Assembly: GCA_944548615.1 (NCBI GenBank)
Contig: OX155980.1
Span: 36,958,381-37,022,380 of the forward strand
Length of the DNA stretch: 64,000 nucleotides
DNA from: Micropterix aruncella
Taxonomy: Eukaryota; Arthropoda; Insecta; Lepidoptera; Micropterigidae
Direction: 5' to 3'
Below the pieces are notes generated by a model. That model did no database searches, was not told the origin of the DNA, and saw only the letters and a program-made list of their open reading frames with translations. A program made the translations under genes and the position numbers. Below are positions 22,605-33,769 of this stretch, one piece after another. Positions within the stretch are counted from its first letter, which is position 1; each line of letters begins with the position of its first letter.

Positions 22605-22715
22605 GTGATGTTTGTAGCACCCGACGTTTCGGAGATGTTGCAACCGTCGTTGTCCAGGGTAGACTGTACAGCGGAGGTTACAACATCGCCGAAACGTCGG
22701 CCGCTACAAAGTTCA
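22605..22715. repeat. Repeat G, palindromic copy
   Basis: Inverted arms at 22611-22646 (gtttgtagcacccgacgttt, cggagatgttgcaacc) and 22677-22712 (ggttacaacatcgccgaaac, gtcggccgctacaaag) surround a 30-bp centre. It looks like a foldback MITE. One arm and the centre recur at 10105-10165. Confidence 0.75.
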
Positions 22716-22856
22716 CGTATAAATTTCGTTTTTATCCTATTTATAACTCGCATGAATTATCGTCTCCATCCATTTTCAGCGATATTCACCCCAACAATGG
22801 AGAAATATTCCAAAAAGTATATCTTTGTATAAACGCTTGAATGGGACAATTCCCAA

Positions 22857-23085
22857 GTTTTGTATATTTGGATGACTTTGTGAAATAAACCAGATAAAAA
22901 ATCATCTCAAATAAGTTTATTATGTAGAACTGGCCATATCTTTAAATCCGAAGTTGTTATTTGAATCAACAGTTGAATTAAAATCCAATCGTAAAGCAAA
23001 AATCAATCAAGCTCAGTATCACAGCTAGAAAGTGAATAGGAAATCACATGGAAACAGAAAACATCAGCAAAAAAAATCGGTTGCC
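22857..23085 (-). repeat. Repeat H, fragment 2
   Basis: Its first ~150 bp match 24915-25065 directly (gatgactttgtgaaataaac / gatgattttgtgaaataaac; atccaat.gtaaagcaaaaat). The remainder matches the complement of 14460-14560 (aatcaagctcagtatcacag against the complement of ctgtggtactggacttgatt). Confidence 0.7.
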
Positions 23086-24211
23086 ACCGGTTATGATGAC
23101 TTCATTAAGCTATATATTGACATAGAGGTAAATTTTCAGTCAACCACCTCTAGTAATTGTTATCGAAATTTATTGATCCGATTCAGTCAACAAGTTAGTA
23201 AACAAGCATAAAATCCTTGTGAAGCATGAACGACGGTCGATCGGGATATATTTAAAATATTTGAATCCAATCAGCAAGAACTTCTATCATTCCTTCAATG
23301 TTTAAACCTTCATGTAGTTTTCAGGGTTGAAAACAGTCCAGAACAGACAAAACAGGGTTGGAATTGTTTTATAAATACTTTTGGATCACCCCCCTTATTG
23401 ATTTAATTAGTCAACGCTCTTGTCGCGTTTATTATTCAAGCATAGCTTTTTTAATTGCTTTGTGGACGATTCTCATTTAAATGTTGTTCATGACTTTGGC
23501 TATGCGCATTTATTTATTTATTTGTTTCTTTGATAGTCACTATTGAAAACTATTTTCATTGCTAGATTATATAATCGATAACCAATGACGATACATTAAC
23601 TGATCCACTCTTCGTATAGATATATTTGTTCATCGTCGCCCAACTGGGATATACCCGTTTCAGGGCTAGGTTATTCTAAGAATTACAACCATACATCACA
23701 GTCGGGAGGATGCACTGGTCGAACTTTTTTGTCTGAAGGTTTTGATGGTTCTTGGATTTCAGCAGATGCTTTTATTTTCCTAGGACGGTTTATTCTTCGG
23801 TCGATTTCTGTCCTCAGCGAAGATCTAACTGTTTGTCCAGCTACATCAACAATCGAGGAAGAAATGTTTATGATTGTAACGCAGATCATTATTTTTTGTT
23901 AGATAGATCAAGTATCGTGCTTGTTTGCGGATACATACATTTATATGCCCGCCATCCATATAAATAGTTGACACTGTCACGTTTTCAAACTGCTAAAAGA
24001 AGTAGGGAGTACACCGCGGCCATTCTAAGAAAAATTGGTCTGTACTTACCCAATAACCACCTGCGAGCGAGTGGACATGAACTACTCGCTAGACCGCATG
24101 CGCGCACTAACATCATCCAGGTGGGGATAAAAATCCCCATTTAAAAGACTATTAATTTAACCATCCCCATTAAAGTGACGAATAGCTCGAGCGGTTGCTC
24201 GAAGCGGTCAC
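23086..24211. other. Intron 1 stretch without recognised genes
   Basis: No similarity recognised; the ORF pair at 23683-23967 lies on opposite strands without motifs. The stretch near 24060-24210 is GC-richer. Confidence 0.4.
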
Positions 24212-24215
24212 TTAA

Positions 24216-24730
24216 CCCTTTAGGTACCATGAGACATATGTGTCCTATAACTTCAAAAATCATTTTATAAATGATCGAATACGAATAATTTATAAATTAT
24301 ATTTTTCTATGTTATTGAAACATCAGAATCAAAAAAATAGTTTATTGTTTTAAAATATACCGTTTTTTATATATCGCAATTGACCAACAAACTCTGGTGA
24401 TTTTAAATAAGTAAATAAAATAATTATGCCGACTTTTTTAATTGATTTTTTTCTTTCAGTACGTTTTTTAGTACGTATGATTCATAAAATAATCATATTT
24501 TGGAAAAATTGTTAACGTTGTATTTTTATGGAGTTATAAATGGGTTATAAATTATCAAGTTATAATTATCTTTATGGACCACAGTTTGTATAAATTATGT
24601 CTCATCAATTTATACAAAATCTATTGAACCAATTTTCACAAAACTTGACATACATGTTATTTACTTTGCTCTTTTACAGTTTATGTATAAAAAAACATAC
24701 TCTACCGCAAAGCTTATGGTCCCCAAAGGG
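24216..24730. mobile_element. piggyBac-like MITE flanked by TTAA
   Basis: A 515-bp AT-rich element with TTAA at 24212-24215 and 24731-24734. The ends are inverted: CCCTTTAGGTACCATGAG on the left and, on the other strand, CCCTTTGGGGACCATAAG on the right. TTAA targets and CCC...GGG termini are typical of the piggyBac superfamily. There is no coding capacity. Confidence 0.75.
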
Positions 24731-24914
24731 TTAAACTCCACGCAAGCGATAGATTCTTACAATGAATTGTTTTCGGCCACTCCTAATAAAGAAGATTGGG
24801 CATCTTTGGTGTACTCAGAGTGTAACAACTAGGTACTAACATTTAACTGTGCTTGTGTAAAGATAATATGAAAGTTCAACTCATTAATCCACGTCGTATT
24901 GGAATTATACACAT

Positions 24915-25610
24915 CCGAAGTTTTGTAAATATGGATGATTTTGTGAAATAAACTAGCTACTAAATCTTCTTAAATAGGGTTTATTATGAAGTACTAGCTA
25001 TATTTTTAAAGCTGAAGTCGTTATTTGATTCAACAATTGAAATAAAATCCAATGGTAAAGCAAAAATCTATTCTTGTCTTGCTTATTGACTGTGTCTCTT
25101 TCATCCATAAACTTGTTTAGACAACCCCAACGTAAAACCAAAGAATGCGGACTGCCCAGGCGCAAACTCTTACCTTACACCCGCACACTGATCGTCTAGC
25201 TCTATCTTACTTATCTACCGTTTCTCTTTCATCCATACACTAATTTACTGCTTTGGCTTTCGGGATAAGATAAAAGTAGTGACTCGGTACTATGCAATAT
25301 CAATAGTTGATTTTGAAGGTTTATAGTTTGTGATATTTTAAATAATTGTCTATATACCTTTTATATAAATACTATAAACAAATGTAGTGTTTAATTAAAA
25401 CGCAGTTAAGGTATTTTGCAAAAAATGTGTAATTATTGAATAAAATATTTTGCAATTTCAATACTCTATAACTTATTTCAGCCACTTAACTGTTTAGCAC
25501 TTCAGCTTAGCCTGTTTGGAATGAAATGTTACACTTTCGTTTGGTATGTGTGGCAAAAAGCTACAAAAAACTTCGCAAGCGGGTACGAAATAACCCTGTC
25601 TTTTAGGGAT
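24915..25610 (-). repeat. Repeat H, copy 3, inverted relative to copy 1
   Basis: It contains the H end shared with 22857-23010, then the complement of 14370-14150 (ttagacaaccccaacgtaaa, cgggataagataaaagtagtga) and of 14110-13990 (tgccacacat, cttcgcaagcgggtacgaaa). Relative to copy 1 it lacks one of the two tandem units. Confidence 0.75.
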
Positions 25611-25751
25611 CTGGTTATATTGTTTCTATTGGCTGAAAATCTTGGGTTTAAAAACAATTTTGTTATTTTTGATACATTTGTTTGTACGGATAATTTGTTT
25701 TCTAGGCATAACGCCACAAGAAACAAAATCAGGTGGGGATACTAAAGCTGT

Positions 25752-26424
25752 CAACTACAAGGGGCGAACCCGTCACCTTAGGAAGCTTTAACGATATTAG
25801 ATCGTTCTATCTTGGGACGAAACAGTCCAGTGTTTAGTTACGCCACTCGCCCGTAAGAGATCAACGCCTAACCGCGAGATAACCAGGTTTCTACAATCTG
25901 TTAGGATTTTTTTTTTGGAAATAAATTGAAAATTGAAAAATTGAAAATTGAAAAATCAATCAGCGGGCCGACACATCGCGCCCTTTCTTCCAGTTGCAAC
26001 CGGATTACTACGGTCTCCCGACCGGTGGCTGGTTCGAGGTCGGTTGCGCGGTCTTCTCTCTTAAGGAAGCGGTGATACTGTGTCTACCGAATCTATCACG
26101 GACCACGGCATCCTTTGCCCGGCTGTTCACCTGGAATCGGGTAGCCTAATGATCGTTTCAAGAGCAGTTGTTGTGGGGTTAACAACCGTTTCCAGACTCC
26201 AGGGTTAACCGTTTCCAGACTTCCCCGGCTGTCAGTCGGAATGCACAATCGAATGGCTGACGCCGCACGGTGCGCAAACCGTCTAGGAGCCGTCCGTCCA
26301 GGAGACTGGCCCGCAGGCCAGAGTCCTACCCGGGCTCGAACTTCTGCGTGGAGGCCGCAGGATGGGTGTTGACCCGTGCGTTTGGCCGAGGGTCTTACTG
26401 GCCAAACTGCAACAGGGCCAGACT
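25752..26424 (-). mobile_element. Repeat B copy in intron 1, interrupted by a LINE tail
   Basis: The + strand reads the B antisense sequence: gtcaactacaaggggcg at the left, then cgcccttt, the ggatcgg block, the gtgcgcaaaccgtc block and gatgggtgttgaccc at the right. It is moderately diverged from the copies at 1-2.4 kb. A 69-bp fragment of the LINE at 20.4 kb lies within it at 25888-25956. Confidence 0.82.
25888..25956 (+). mobile_element. LINE X, 69-bp 3'-end insertion in repeat B
   Basis: It matches the last part of the LINE X 3' UTR (tttctacaatctgttaggat, ggaaataaattgaaaattga) and ends in the same TTGAAAA repeats. It interrupts the repeat B copy at 25752-26424. A target duplication is not clear (aaccagg and aatcagc flank it). 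Confidence 0.85.
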
Positions 26425-26879
26425 GAAACAGCTCCCGCTATTCGATGTCAACCATTCTTGAAATGACTTGCGAACGAGCGATCGACCGTTCACAAAATAT
26501 GCGCCCACACAGTACGAGCGTTGCTTTCCCATGAGACATGGCAACTGAAAATTTACCGCCGCTGTAGCGCTCGTTTGCTTTTCGCAAACTCTCAAAATAA
26601 TTGTGCCATTTTGAGACAACCTGTGTGTATTATATTTCGACTTCGTATTATTATGGTATGTTTAGTCTTCTGCATGTTATACCCGTGTGAACCACGTATC
26701 GAGTATCTTAAAGACAGGAAATCGCAGGGTAGATGTTATTGCACGGAGAAAAATAATTTTAGCAGTCGTAATTAAGTTGCCCTCGTAAATCTGTATGTTA
26801 CATCACGTGTATATAAGAAAGATACGTTTCGACAAATTTAAGATTACGCGTAGCGCTATTAAACGTAATATCATATAAT
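26425..26879. other. Intron 1 stretch, partly GC-rich, unrecognised
   Basis: Directly follows repeat B. ORFs at 26395-26775 on both strands overlap one another and show no motifs. Confidence 0.4.
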
Positions 26880-26884
26880 AAAAC

Positions 26885-27225
26885 CATTGCACTAAATCCC
26901 AACCCATTGTGATATGGACACGCCAGAATTAATGATGCCATTACAGGACTAAAGTATCTGAGTAGTCATCAGTAGTCCGGATAAGACTGTTGTATCGTAC
27001 TTGCTTCTTATACGTTGAAATGCAACCACGTTATGTACACAATGGTCGATAATGACGCCTCATACAATCGATAAGGACACGGATACATTCTAGAAAGACA
27101 GCTGACGGCTTTTGGCCTTTATTACGGTGAATGTGCTCCAGACATGGCATAAACGAAATTAAACTTTATGCTTCATACATTATCAAGCATGGCGTAGCGT
27201 CTTCGTGAAATCGTGTCGTTGTTTG
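26885..27225 (-). repeat. Repeat J, copy 1
   Basis: Its reverse complement matches 52798-53160: gttgcatttcaacgtataag against gttgcatttcgacgtatagg, acaacagtctt, and catgcttgataatgt-tgaagcata in the same order. It is diverged and non-coding. Confidence 0.75.
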
Positions 27226-28489
27226 GCCAATGTTGCCGCTAGAGAGATCGTTATTTGAAGAGCCCACGTACATATTTTTCTCAATGTGTCAACATAGGTT
27301 CATTACTCTATGTTCTATTCCATGATATTTTATAATTTTATCTTCTGCTATTGCCATGTCTATTAATATTAGTAAGGCTTTTTTCAAGCACCGTTTTATT
27401 TATAAAGAATCTTACACTACGGCTGGTTCTGTTTATGCAAATTATAATAAACATTGAAATTTTCCTCGACGTGTATTTACTCGATTACTCGACGTGTACT
27501 GAATCGAATTTCAAATTAAAATCTCTAAAACGATTGCGTTTATTTGATATAATCATATTATCAAAACGGATATTATCGCCTGTATTAGAGAGAGAATGTT
27601 TATGCTACTCGAGAGATCACGATCCAACAATAGAAAACTCTGAAATCAGAAAGTGCCCGAGCGATTGTCAATGTTAAACAGATCGAACCAATAAGACGCT
27701 AGTTATAAAACCCAACCGTGTGGCTCAGTAGTGAAGGATATACAATAATAAGCTGCCACATAATAACAATGACTACCCCACCTGCAAACCATATGTAGAA
27801 ACGAAGCGGCCCATAACGATTCATCATCAAACCACAAACGCGACACTGTAAATTAAATACTTTTCAGTTTTTCTTGTGGAATAATCTCTTTTTCATTAAA
27901 AATCTCCTAATTAAAAAAACACAAAAAATATATTTTTATCTTTTTTTTATCTGAAGAATTATTTCCCACATTTAAGGCAATCTTTGCCGGTATTTAAAAA
28001 TCTCGTTAAACTCAGAGTCAAAGAGTTTTGGAACATTTAAAAAAACTTGATAACTGATATCCTACTTTAAATGCCTAACAAGCAGTAACAAAATATAGGT
28101 ATCTTTCTTTCCTCCCCTCCTTTTGTTATAATTAGATAATTTAGATATCTAGTTTTTACTCGACTAGCTGTGTTCGAAAGTGGCTTCGACCAAGTGCATA
28201 ATAAATAGATATCTTTACTTATCTAGTGGATAGCATTCAAATGCTTATGGTTTAGTTTGTATGCACGTTGTACTTAACTGTTTTTTCCTGCATAACTGAA
28301 CACTGAATAATGAGCTCTTTGGGTCAGTCTAGTGTTAAATCTCATTGCTAAAAGTAGATATCTTAGATCCTATGTCAAGAAGTAGATGTCTTAAAGACAC
28401 CCCTAAAGCCACGTTGTTTAACAATGTTTTCTGAATTTTAAAATACTAAATACTATTGCGTATGTTTATACCTTTATACAATTATTTGC
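27226..28489. other. Intron 1 stretch without recognised genes
   Basis: AT-rich; the 108-codon ORF at 27351-27677 has no recognisable motif and low-complexity composition. Confidence 0.4.
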
Positions 28490-29035
28490 AGCAATAACGT
28501 AATAAAATATACATAGAAAGTGATAAACAAAATGATGTACAATAATAACAAGGACTACGTAATAGAACTACCGACACTGCAAAAAGGAATGTCCCCAGAG
28601 CAACAATTCCCGGATGTTCAGGACGCTCCTATGGTGTAGTCACCAACACTAATACTATCTAATAATGCAAATAAATAGCTACATATTATGTAGGAAGGTA
28701 GACACAGACATTGTTCTTTGTTTAGTGACATTTCCTTGTATTTATTCTTGAATCTATATAACGATTTCGATCAACGTATCACCCAATAATTTCCATGCAA
28801 TGCCTTGAACACTAGTCAAGTTGTGTTTCGGGACATTTGCTAGTTGTTCTAGTACCCGTGTATAAGAGTGGCGATTACGGGACCAAGTCATGGGAGAATA
28901 TAATTAGCGGGGTTGTTTACGTCGTACTATTTTGTGGACATCGGTTGCAAGGTGAAGCTGTCTTCTTTACCTCATGTTAAACATATCCGCTCTGCTGAAG
29001 AATGTCAGCATATAATGACGGGGTGATATATTACT
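28490..29035 (-). pseudogene. LINE Y, decayed 3' fragment
   Basis: Collinear at nucleotide level with 31440-31900 on the same strand: aaagcta-aaacgctgcaaa-like start, gttgttc..gtgcccgtgt, attacgggaccaagtcat against gttacgggaccacgtcat, and cttctttacctcatgttaaacat. It corresponds to the C-terminal RT end and 3' UTR. It is more decayed than the copy at 31.5 kb. Confidence 0.75.
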
Positions 29036-29899
29036 AAAGTGTTAAAATATAAATTTCAAGTCCATTACAATATTTTATAGGCTACCTGAAACTTCAGTTG
29101 ACGTGTTGACTAAATTACATATTAGAAAATAGGCCCGTTCATAACGGGCTGATTGCTATGAATGAAGCTAGATTTTGATTTATTTTTTGGCTGATTTAAA
29201 ACAGGATAAAGGACTAATTCTGAAGTGAATAGATATCGACATTTCATTCTTCGATTCGGTTGTAATTTGGGTGTGAACACGTTCCGAAAGGAATATTGTT
29301 CGCTTTAACTATTTTGGCCTAGGTGGGTTAAAAACACTTTTTGCTTAGCCTTTTATGCATGGTGGGATATATTTTCTCACCTCCAAAAGATGAAGTTACT
29401 CATAGTCGTACAGTTCAATATTTTAAAGACTCTGGTTTTCTTTATTTTGCTGGTTTCATAAGCCCGACGCTCACGTCATTTAAAAAATATGTGCCACTAG
29501 GGTTTTAACTTTCTTTAAAATCGTGTGCCTCAAAGAGGAAAAAGTGCACCTGAAAGAATATACGGTCGAAATACATCAAAAATCCACCACGTGTTGATTT
29601 TTTAATATAGATAGTAAGAATAACATATTGTATTGAAAATACCATAGTATTTATTTATAAATAGATAATCCGAGTGGTCATCTGAAACTAGTTTCGAGTC
29701 TTCTTTATTTTTTTACATAAACAGCTGCCAGGCGTAATGACTACTATATAGATAACCTGTTTCACTTTTTTATTTTTATCAGTAGTTTCCTCATTTTCGC
29801 GCAGTAATCGCGAATAAAACTTCTTTTCCTAATTAGTTATTAGCAACCTTGTTATTAACGTCATTTCCTTAATTAATCTTTTCATTTGTATTGTTGCAG
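29036..29899. other. End of intron 1, unrecognised
   Basis: AT-rich without recognisable repeats; it ends in the pyrimidine-rich acceptor of exon 2. Confidence 0.45.
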
Positions 29900-29928
29900 T
29901 TCCAAGATGCAGAGGAGGACCCAAACCA
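29900..29928 (+). CDS. TTC39B: TTC39-family protein, 29-nt coding exon 2
   Basis: A very short exon with a pyrimidine-rich acceptor (ttgtattgttgcag) and a consensus donor gtaagt at 29929. It encodes FQDAEEDPN plus two bases of a Gln codon that is completed by exon 3. The length is not a multiple of three. Joining exon 1 directly to exon 3 would shift the frame and reach a stop after 14 codons, whereas including these 29 nt opens the reading straight into the conserved MQTMDFK segment. That frame logic and the acidic composition, continuous with the end of exon 1, support it. It sits between introns of about 20.2 and 23.9 kb. Confidence 0.84.
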
Positions 29929-30150
29929 GTAAGTGTTTTTTTAAATCTATTGTTTTGCGAATTTTGCAGCGAATTATTCATATGTTTGATACGAAATTGA
30001 TCTTTATGTTTGATAAGATGACATATGCGAGTATTTTATTTTCTTTATTGGAGCACTTGACGGCGATAATAAATAGTTTTTCACAAAAATACTTATTACC
30101 TATACAGCTATAATAATGTGCTCTTCATGTTGCATAGCAAGGATACTGTA

Positions 30151-30672
30151 GGGTTTTCCAATAAGTGCGGGTCTATGTTGACAGTCGATGTTGACAGGCA
30201 ATAAAACAAGCTGTGTGTGTGGTATTAACGAAATTCTTTTTTTATTTGAAAGGCCCATGTATGCCATTATGTATGGAATATGAAATCGTTCAAATGTCCG
30301 CCGCGGCTTCGCACGGTGGCACGGATCCAAGAGGTCCAATTTTCAATGACTGCCGCATAGATCCGGCTGAATTTGAGCAGTGGCCTGGATTATGTTGACT
30401 GAGAGCATCGGTCAATTTCGGCTTATCGGCATAGACCTGCGACTTGAAAAAAAACCACAAGAAAAAGTCTATCGGGGTCAAATCGCACAATCTTGGTGGC
30501 AAATTTACGTCACCTCCGCAAAAGATAACCATGCACCTGCTCAATCGTGTCACTTGCCATGGTGATTTGGCACCAGTGACAATAATAAACAACAGATTTG
30601 ACAGACGCCGCCAAAACAAAACATGGCCGCCTCAGACTGTCAACATCGACCCGCCCATAATAAAAAAAGCCC
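30151..30672 (-). mobile_element. Tc1/mariner-superfamily deletion derivative with TIRs
   Basis: A 522-bp element bounded by TA dinucleotides (30149-30150 and 30673-30674). The termini are inverted repeats: GGGTTTTCCAATAAGTGCGG on the left and, on the other strand, GGGCTTTTTTTATTATGGGC on the right, both continuing into ATGTTGACAGTC. The minus strand keeps the C-terminal part of a transposase: LPPRLCDLTPIDFFLW (third catalytic region), then KSQVYADKPKLTDAL, then decay. The N-terminal part and the first catalytic Asp are gone. It is likely mobilised only in trans, if at all. Confidence 0.85.
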
Positions 30673-30674
30673 TA

Positions 30675-31445
30675 TAGTTAGGCGACATTAAATTAGGATT
30701 ACTGGCAACAGTTTTTGTCTATGACATTTTAATTGTACATGTTGTCTATTTAACTATAGATTACTGTGAATACAAATTAATTAAATAAATATATAAACAT
30801 TTAAAAATATATAAACATAAAAATAAAAGTAAACAAAAAGAAAAAACAAACATTTGTGATTAATATTAGTTAAATTCAATAATATTACGCGATAGAATAA
30901 TTATATTATTAGTACATGATCGCGTGCGTGTGACTTCGAATACATAATATAGATCTATAGTGACCAGCTCGTGAACTTCGCGGAGTGGTTAGCAAGCACG
31001 GTTAGCAAGCGTTCGCAAACTCCAGTTCGCGATCCGCATGCGGCTCTTTAGCTTTAATATTGCGGCTGTTCTCTTACTTAAAGTTAAGTCAAGGAGATGT
31101 GTCGCTTAGATTTGACCGAGAGTACAGTTTGTCAAAAAAGAGTAAATTCTAATACTGGGGAAAAAATGTTATATTGCAACACAGAAATGTTAGAATAGTA
31201 AGACCAAATATTCTAGGGCCTAGGGCCCTAGGGACATGTCTCAGTGCGTATTGTATGTAGGCAACGCTGATATGTTTTTTTAATATTTCGATTTTGAATG
31301 TTTTTATTCAAAATGATATTATAAATAAAATGCGAAAGAGCGTACCTTGTGCCTTATTGAAAAATTGAAAAATTTAGAAATATGTATTTGCAGCTGTTGT
31401 TATAAAAAACATATACAAAAAAAACAAGAACACACAGATTAAAAA
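30675..31445. other. Intron 2 stretch without recognised features
   Basis: AT-rich with a short GC-richer part around 30960-31060. No ORF of note. Confidence 0.45.
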
Positions 31446-31449
31446 ATTA

Positions 31450-32468
31450 AAAAGTAAATAGACAAAGACTATGAAGTAAAGCTACAAACGCTGCAAATTA
31501 GGGATATCCTCAGGATATCTCTTATCCTGGTTTTCAGGACACACCTATATCTAAATATCTTCCTTTAATAATAAACTTTTAAAGTGGTCCTTAAATACTA
31601 CAATTGATTTCGATCGTAAAGCCATTCCCAACCGATTCCATACAACCGCAGAATAATACGAAAAGCTGCACTGGAAATGTGTAGTTTTGTGCTTGGGTAT
31701 TATAGCAAGTTGTTCACGTGCCCGTGTTGAATGGACATGCCGGTTACGGGACCACGTCATAATCGAGTAAAGATATCGCGGCTGTTTATTGCGTACTACC
31801 TTGAGTACAAGGGTCGCAAGATGGAGCTGCCTTCTTTTACTCATATTCAACATGGAAGCTTTCGCAAGGAATGGTGACACATGATGACGTGGAGGAATCC
31901 TAAAGCAAAATCTTGCGCAGGCATTTTGCAGTCTCTGAAGTCTCCGCTCAGTCTTCCTATATAGACAGGGGCCGTACACACAGTCGCCATAGTCCATTAT
32001 AGACAATATAAGGGCATTTACAAGTAGTATTCTGATTCTGACGCTGAGGTACTCCCGAATTCTGTATAAGGCCTTCAGACGTGAGAAACCCCACCCAACG
32101 CTTTTGCTGACATGTTTCTCAAACCGTAATTTTCCATCAAATAGAATACCCAGATTTTTTGCCGTAGTGACCAGTGGTATTGGCAAACTGTCCACCATTA
32201 TAGGAAGAGAGCCATAGTTGGCAATTTTAGTCCTGCCCTGTTTCGACCCAATAATCATAAAACATGACTTCGAAGGGTTGATTTGTAAGCCATGTTTATT
32301 GGACCAAGCGGATAACCTTCCAAGATCGGCATTGATTATGCTGACTGCTGAAAATGGACAATTCGTGTCTATGGGATGCATTAAATGAGTGTCGTCGGCA
32401 TATAAATGATATTCATATTGTCCAAAATAAATTATTCGTCGTTTATGTACAAGAAAAAACATGTACAT
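31450..32468 (-). pseudogene. LINE Y, 5'-truncated RT C-terminal half
   Basis: A 305-codon open minus-strand frame (31551-32468) begins just before the catalytic YADD (residues 23-26) and runs through the thumb: SWSNKHGL-like, PLVTTAKNLGILFDGKL, RLQRLQNACARFCFRIPPRH and a terminal FKDHFKSLLLKEDI. The earlier palm motifs and the endonuclease are missing, so the element is 5'-truncated around 32470. A ~100-bp 3' UTR follows to about 31450. The first ~20 residues of the frame are flanking sequence. Same family as 28490-29035 and 51180-52740. Confidence 0.85.
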
Positions 32469-32624
32469 GACTTAAAGCACTGTACATCGTCTTATATGAA
32501 ATATAACGCTGACGAGTGAGAGTTAGTTTGGTGTCGTCTGCCACAGCATACGCCTTTTCTAAAGCTTACATAGCAATTGCTCAGGTTAGCCTTTCTGATC
32601 TTTTTACACGACAGGGTTCATCTA

Positions 32625-32830
32625 TGTATGTTTTCCGTTTCTTTATTCCACCATAACTTCTAAACGTCCGAACTGATTTAGAAGTATGTGGTATTCTTAG
32701 AATCGTTATGTCATCCAGAGTGTCATAGCCTCAAAGCCTCTTAACTATCCAAATATCAAGTAAATATTTGTCCAAATGTCCAAATCTCCAAATGTCAGTA
32801 AATTAACATAAATATATCGTATTTAAGGTC
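32625..32830. repeat. Repeat C, copy 2
   Basis: It matches 2490-2600 over ccgtttctttattccaccat, gatttagaag and repeated gtccaaat motifs, in the same orientation. It lies just upstream of the 400-bp MITE at 32885. Confidence 0.6.
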
Positions 32831-32884
32831 AAATGAAAAGCCTGCTTGAGCACATTCCGAAAATATACAGGAATAAATACTACC

Positions 32885-33284
32885 GGGTACAGGAATAAAA
32901 GGGGCTTATCGACATTGAGCAAGTTTTCAACAATTTGCAAATTAAGAGACCAATCCTTTGGTCAGAAAAATCAAAATGTGATTTTGTATGTATATCATAG
33001 GGATATTTTAATGCTTGACCATATTATTTAATTCTAGAATACAATATAATATTTTTCCAAAGGCAAGCAGAAAAAAAATCTATTTGCTTTGGATAAATAT
33101 AATAAAAAATTCTGGAAATATTTAATTAATAAAGTGTTTTATTAATAATGGATTTGAATAGCAATCAGCGCGATTTACGCAGATTTTGGTAAATCAAGCG
33201 AATGCCCAAAATGTTTGCTTTCGAATGGCATTTTTTGGTTGAAAATGCCAATTATGTCAATGAGCCCCTTTTATTCCTGTACCC
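32885..33284. mobile_element. 400-bp MITE with 27-bp inverted termini
   Basis: The left end is GGGTACAGGAATAAAAGGGG (then CTTATCGACATT) and the right end on the other strand is GGGTACAGGAATAAAAGGGG (then CTCATTGACAT). The embedded TA in GGGTAC suggests a Tc1/mariner-like TA target. A partial extra copy of ACAGGAATAAA lies just left of it at 32868. The interior is AT-rich and non-coding. Confidence 0.82.
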
Positions 33285-33424
33285 TTCATATATTATGTAG
33301 GTATCTATATAGATAAATATATAAACCACAAATATTTAATTAAAAAGCCGTAATAGCAGTAGGTAATTATAAATACAATAGTTCACTCCTTGTAACGGCA
33401 GTCGTGTTTTATACCTTTTAATAT

Positions 33425-33560
33425 ATTTACTTGATCTGATTCTATCATGTACGTCTGTTCGAAAAGAGTACATAAAAAATTGACATGAGGGAAGAATAGT
33501 TTGATACGGCAACGCTAACTGTAACGACAGATGAGTTACATGCGGTGCCACTAGCGCAGA
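33425..33560 (-). repeat. Repeat F, copy 1
   Basis: On the minus strand the sequence encodes, in a short spurious frame, LALPYQTILPSCQFFMYSF, matching LVLPQQNIYPCRFFVYSF at 34760-34815 on the plus strand. The nucleotide similarity is also clear (cattttttgt-tactctttt). These are inverted copies about 1.2 kb apart. Confidence 0.6.
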
Positions 33561-33769
33561 ACTGATCAGTTGTCACTGACCCAGGACTGTAAAAAATCGC
33601 CGTTTGCCCGTTACGGGCTGCCACGTTACCGCTGCAAATGCCGCATTATCCTTATTAAACTCTTAAATTGAATCCCCCGTTCCCTGTCACCAATAAAAAC
33701 ACATGATTCCGGACACAGTTGCCAAATGGCGTATAAAACAAATAAATAAAAATATTTAAAGCTACAATT

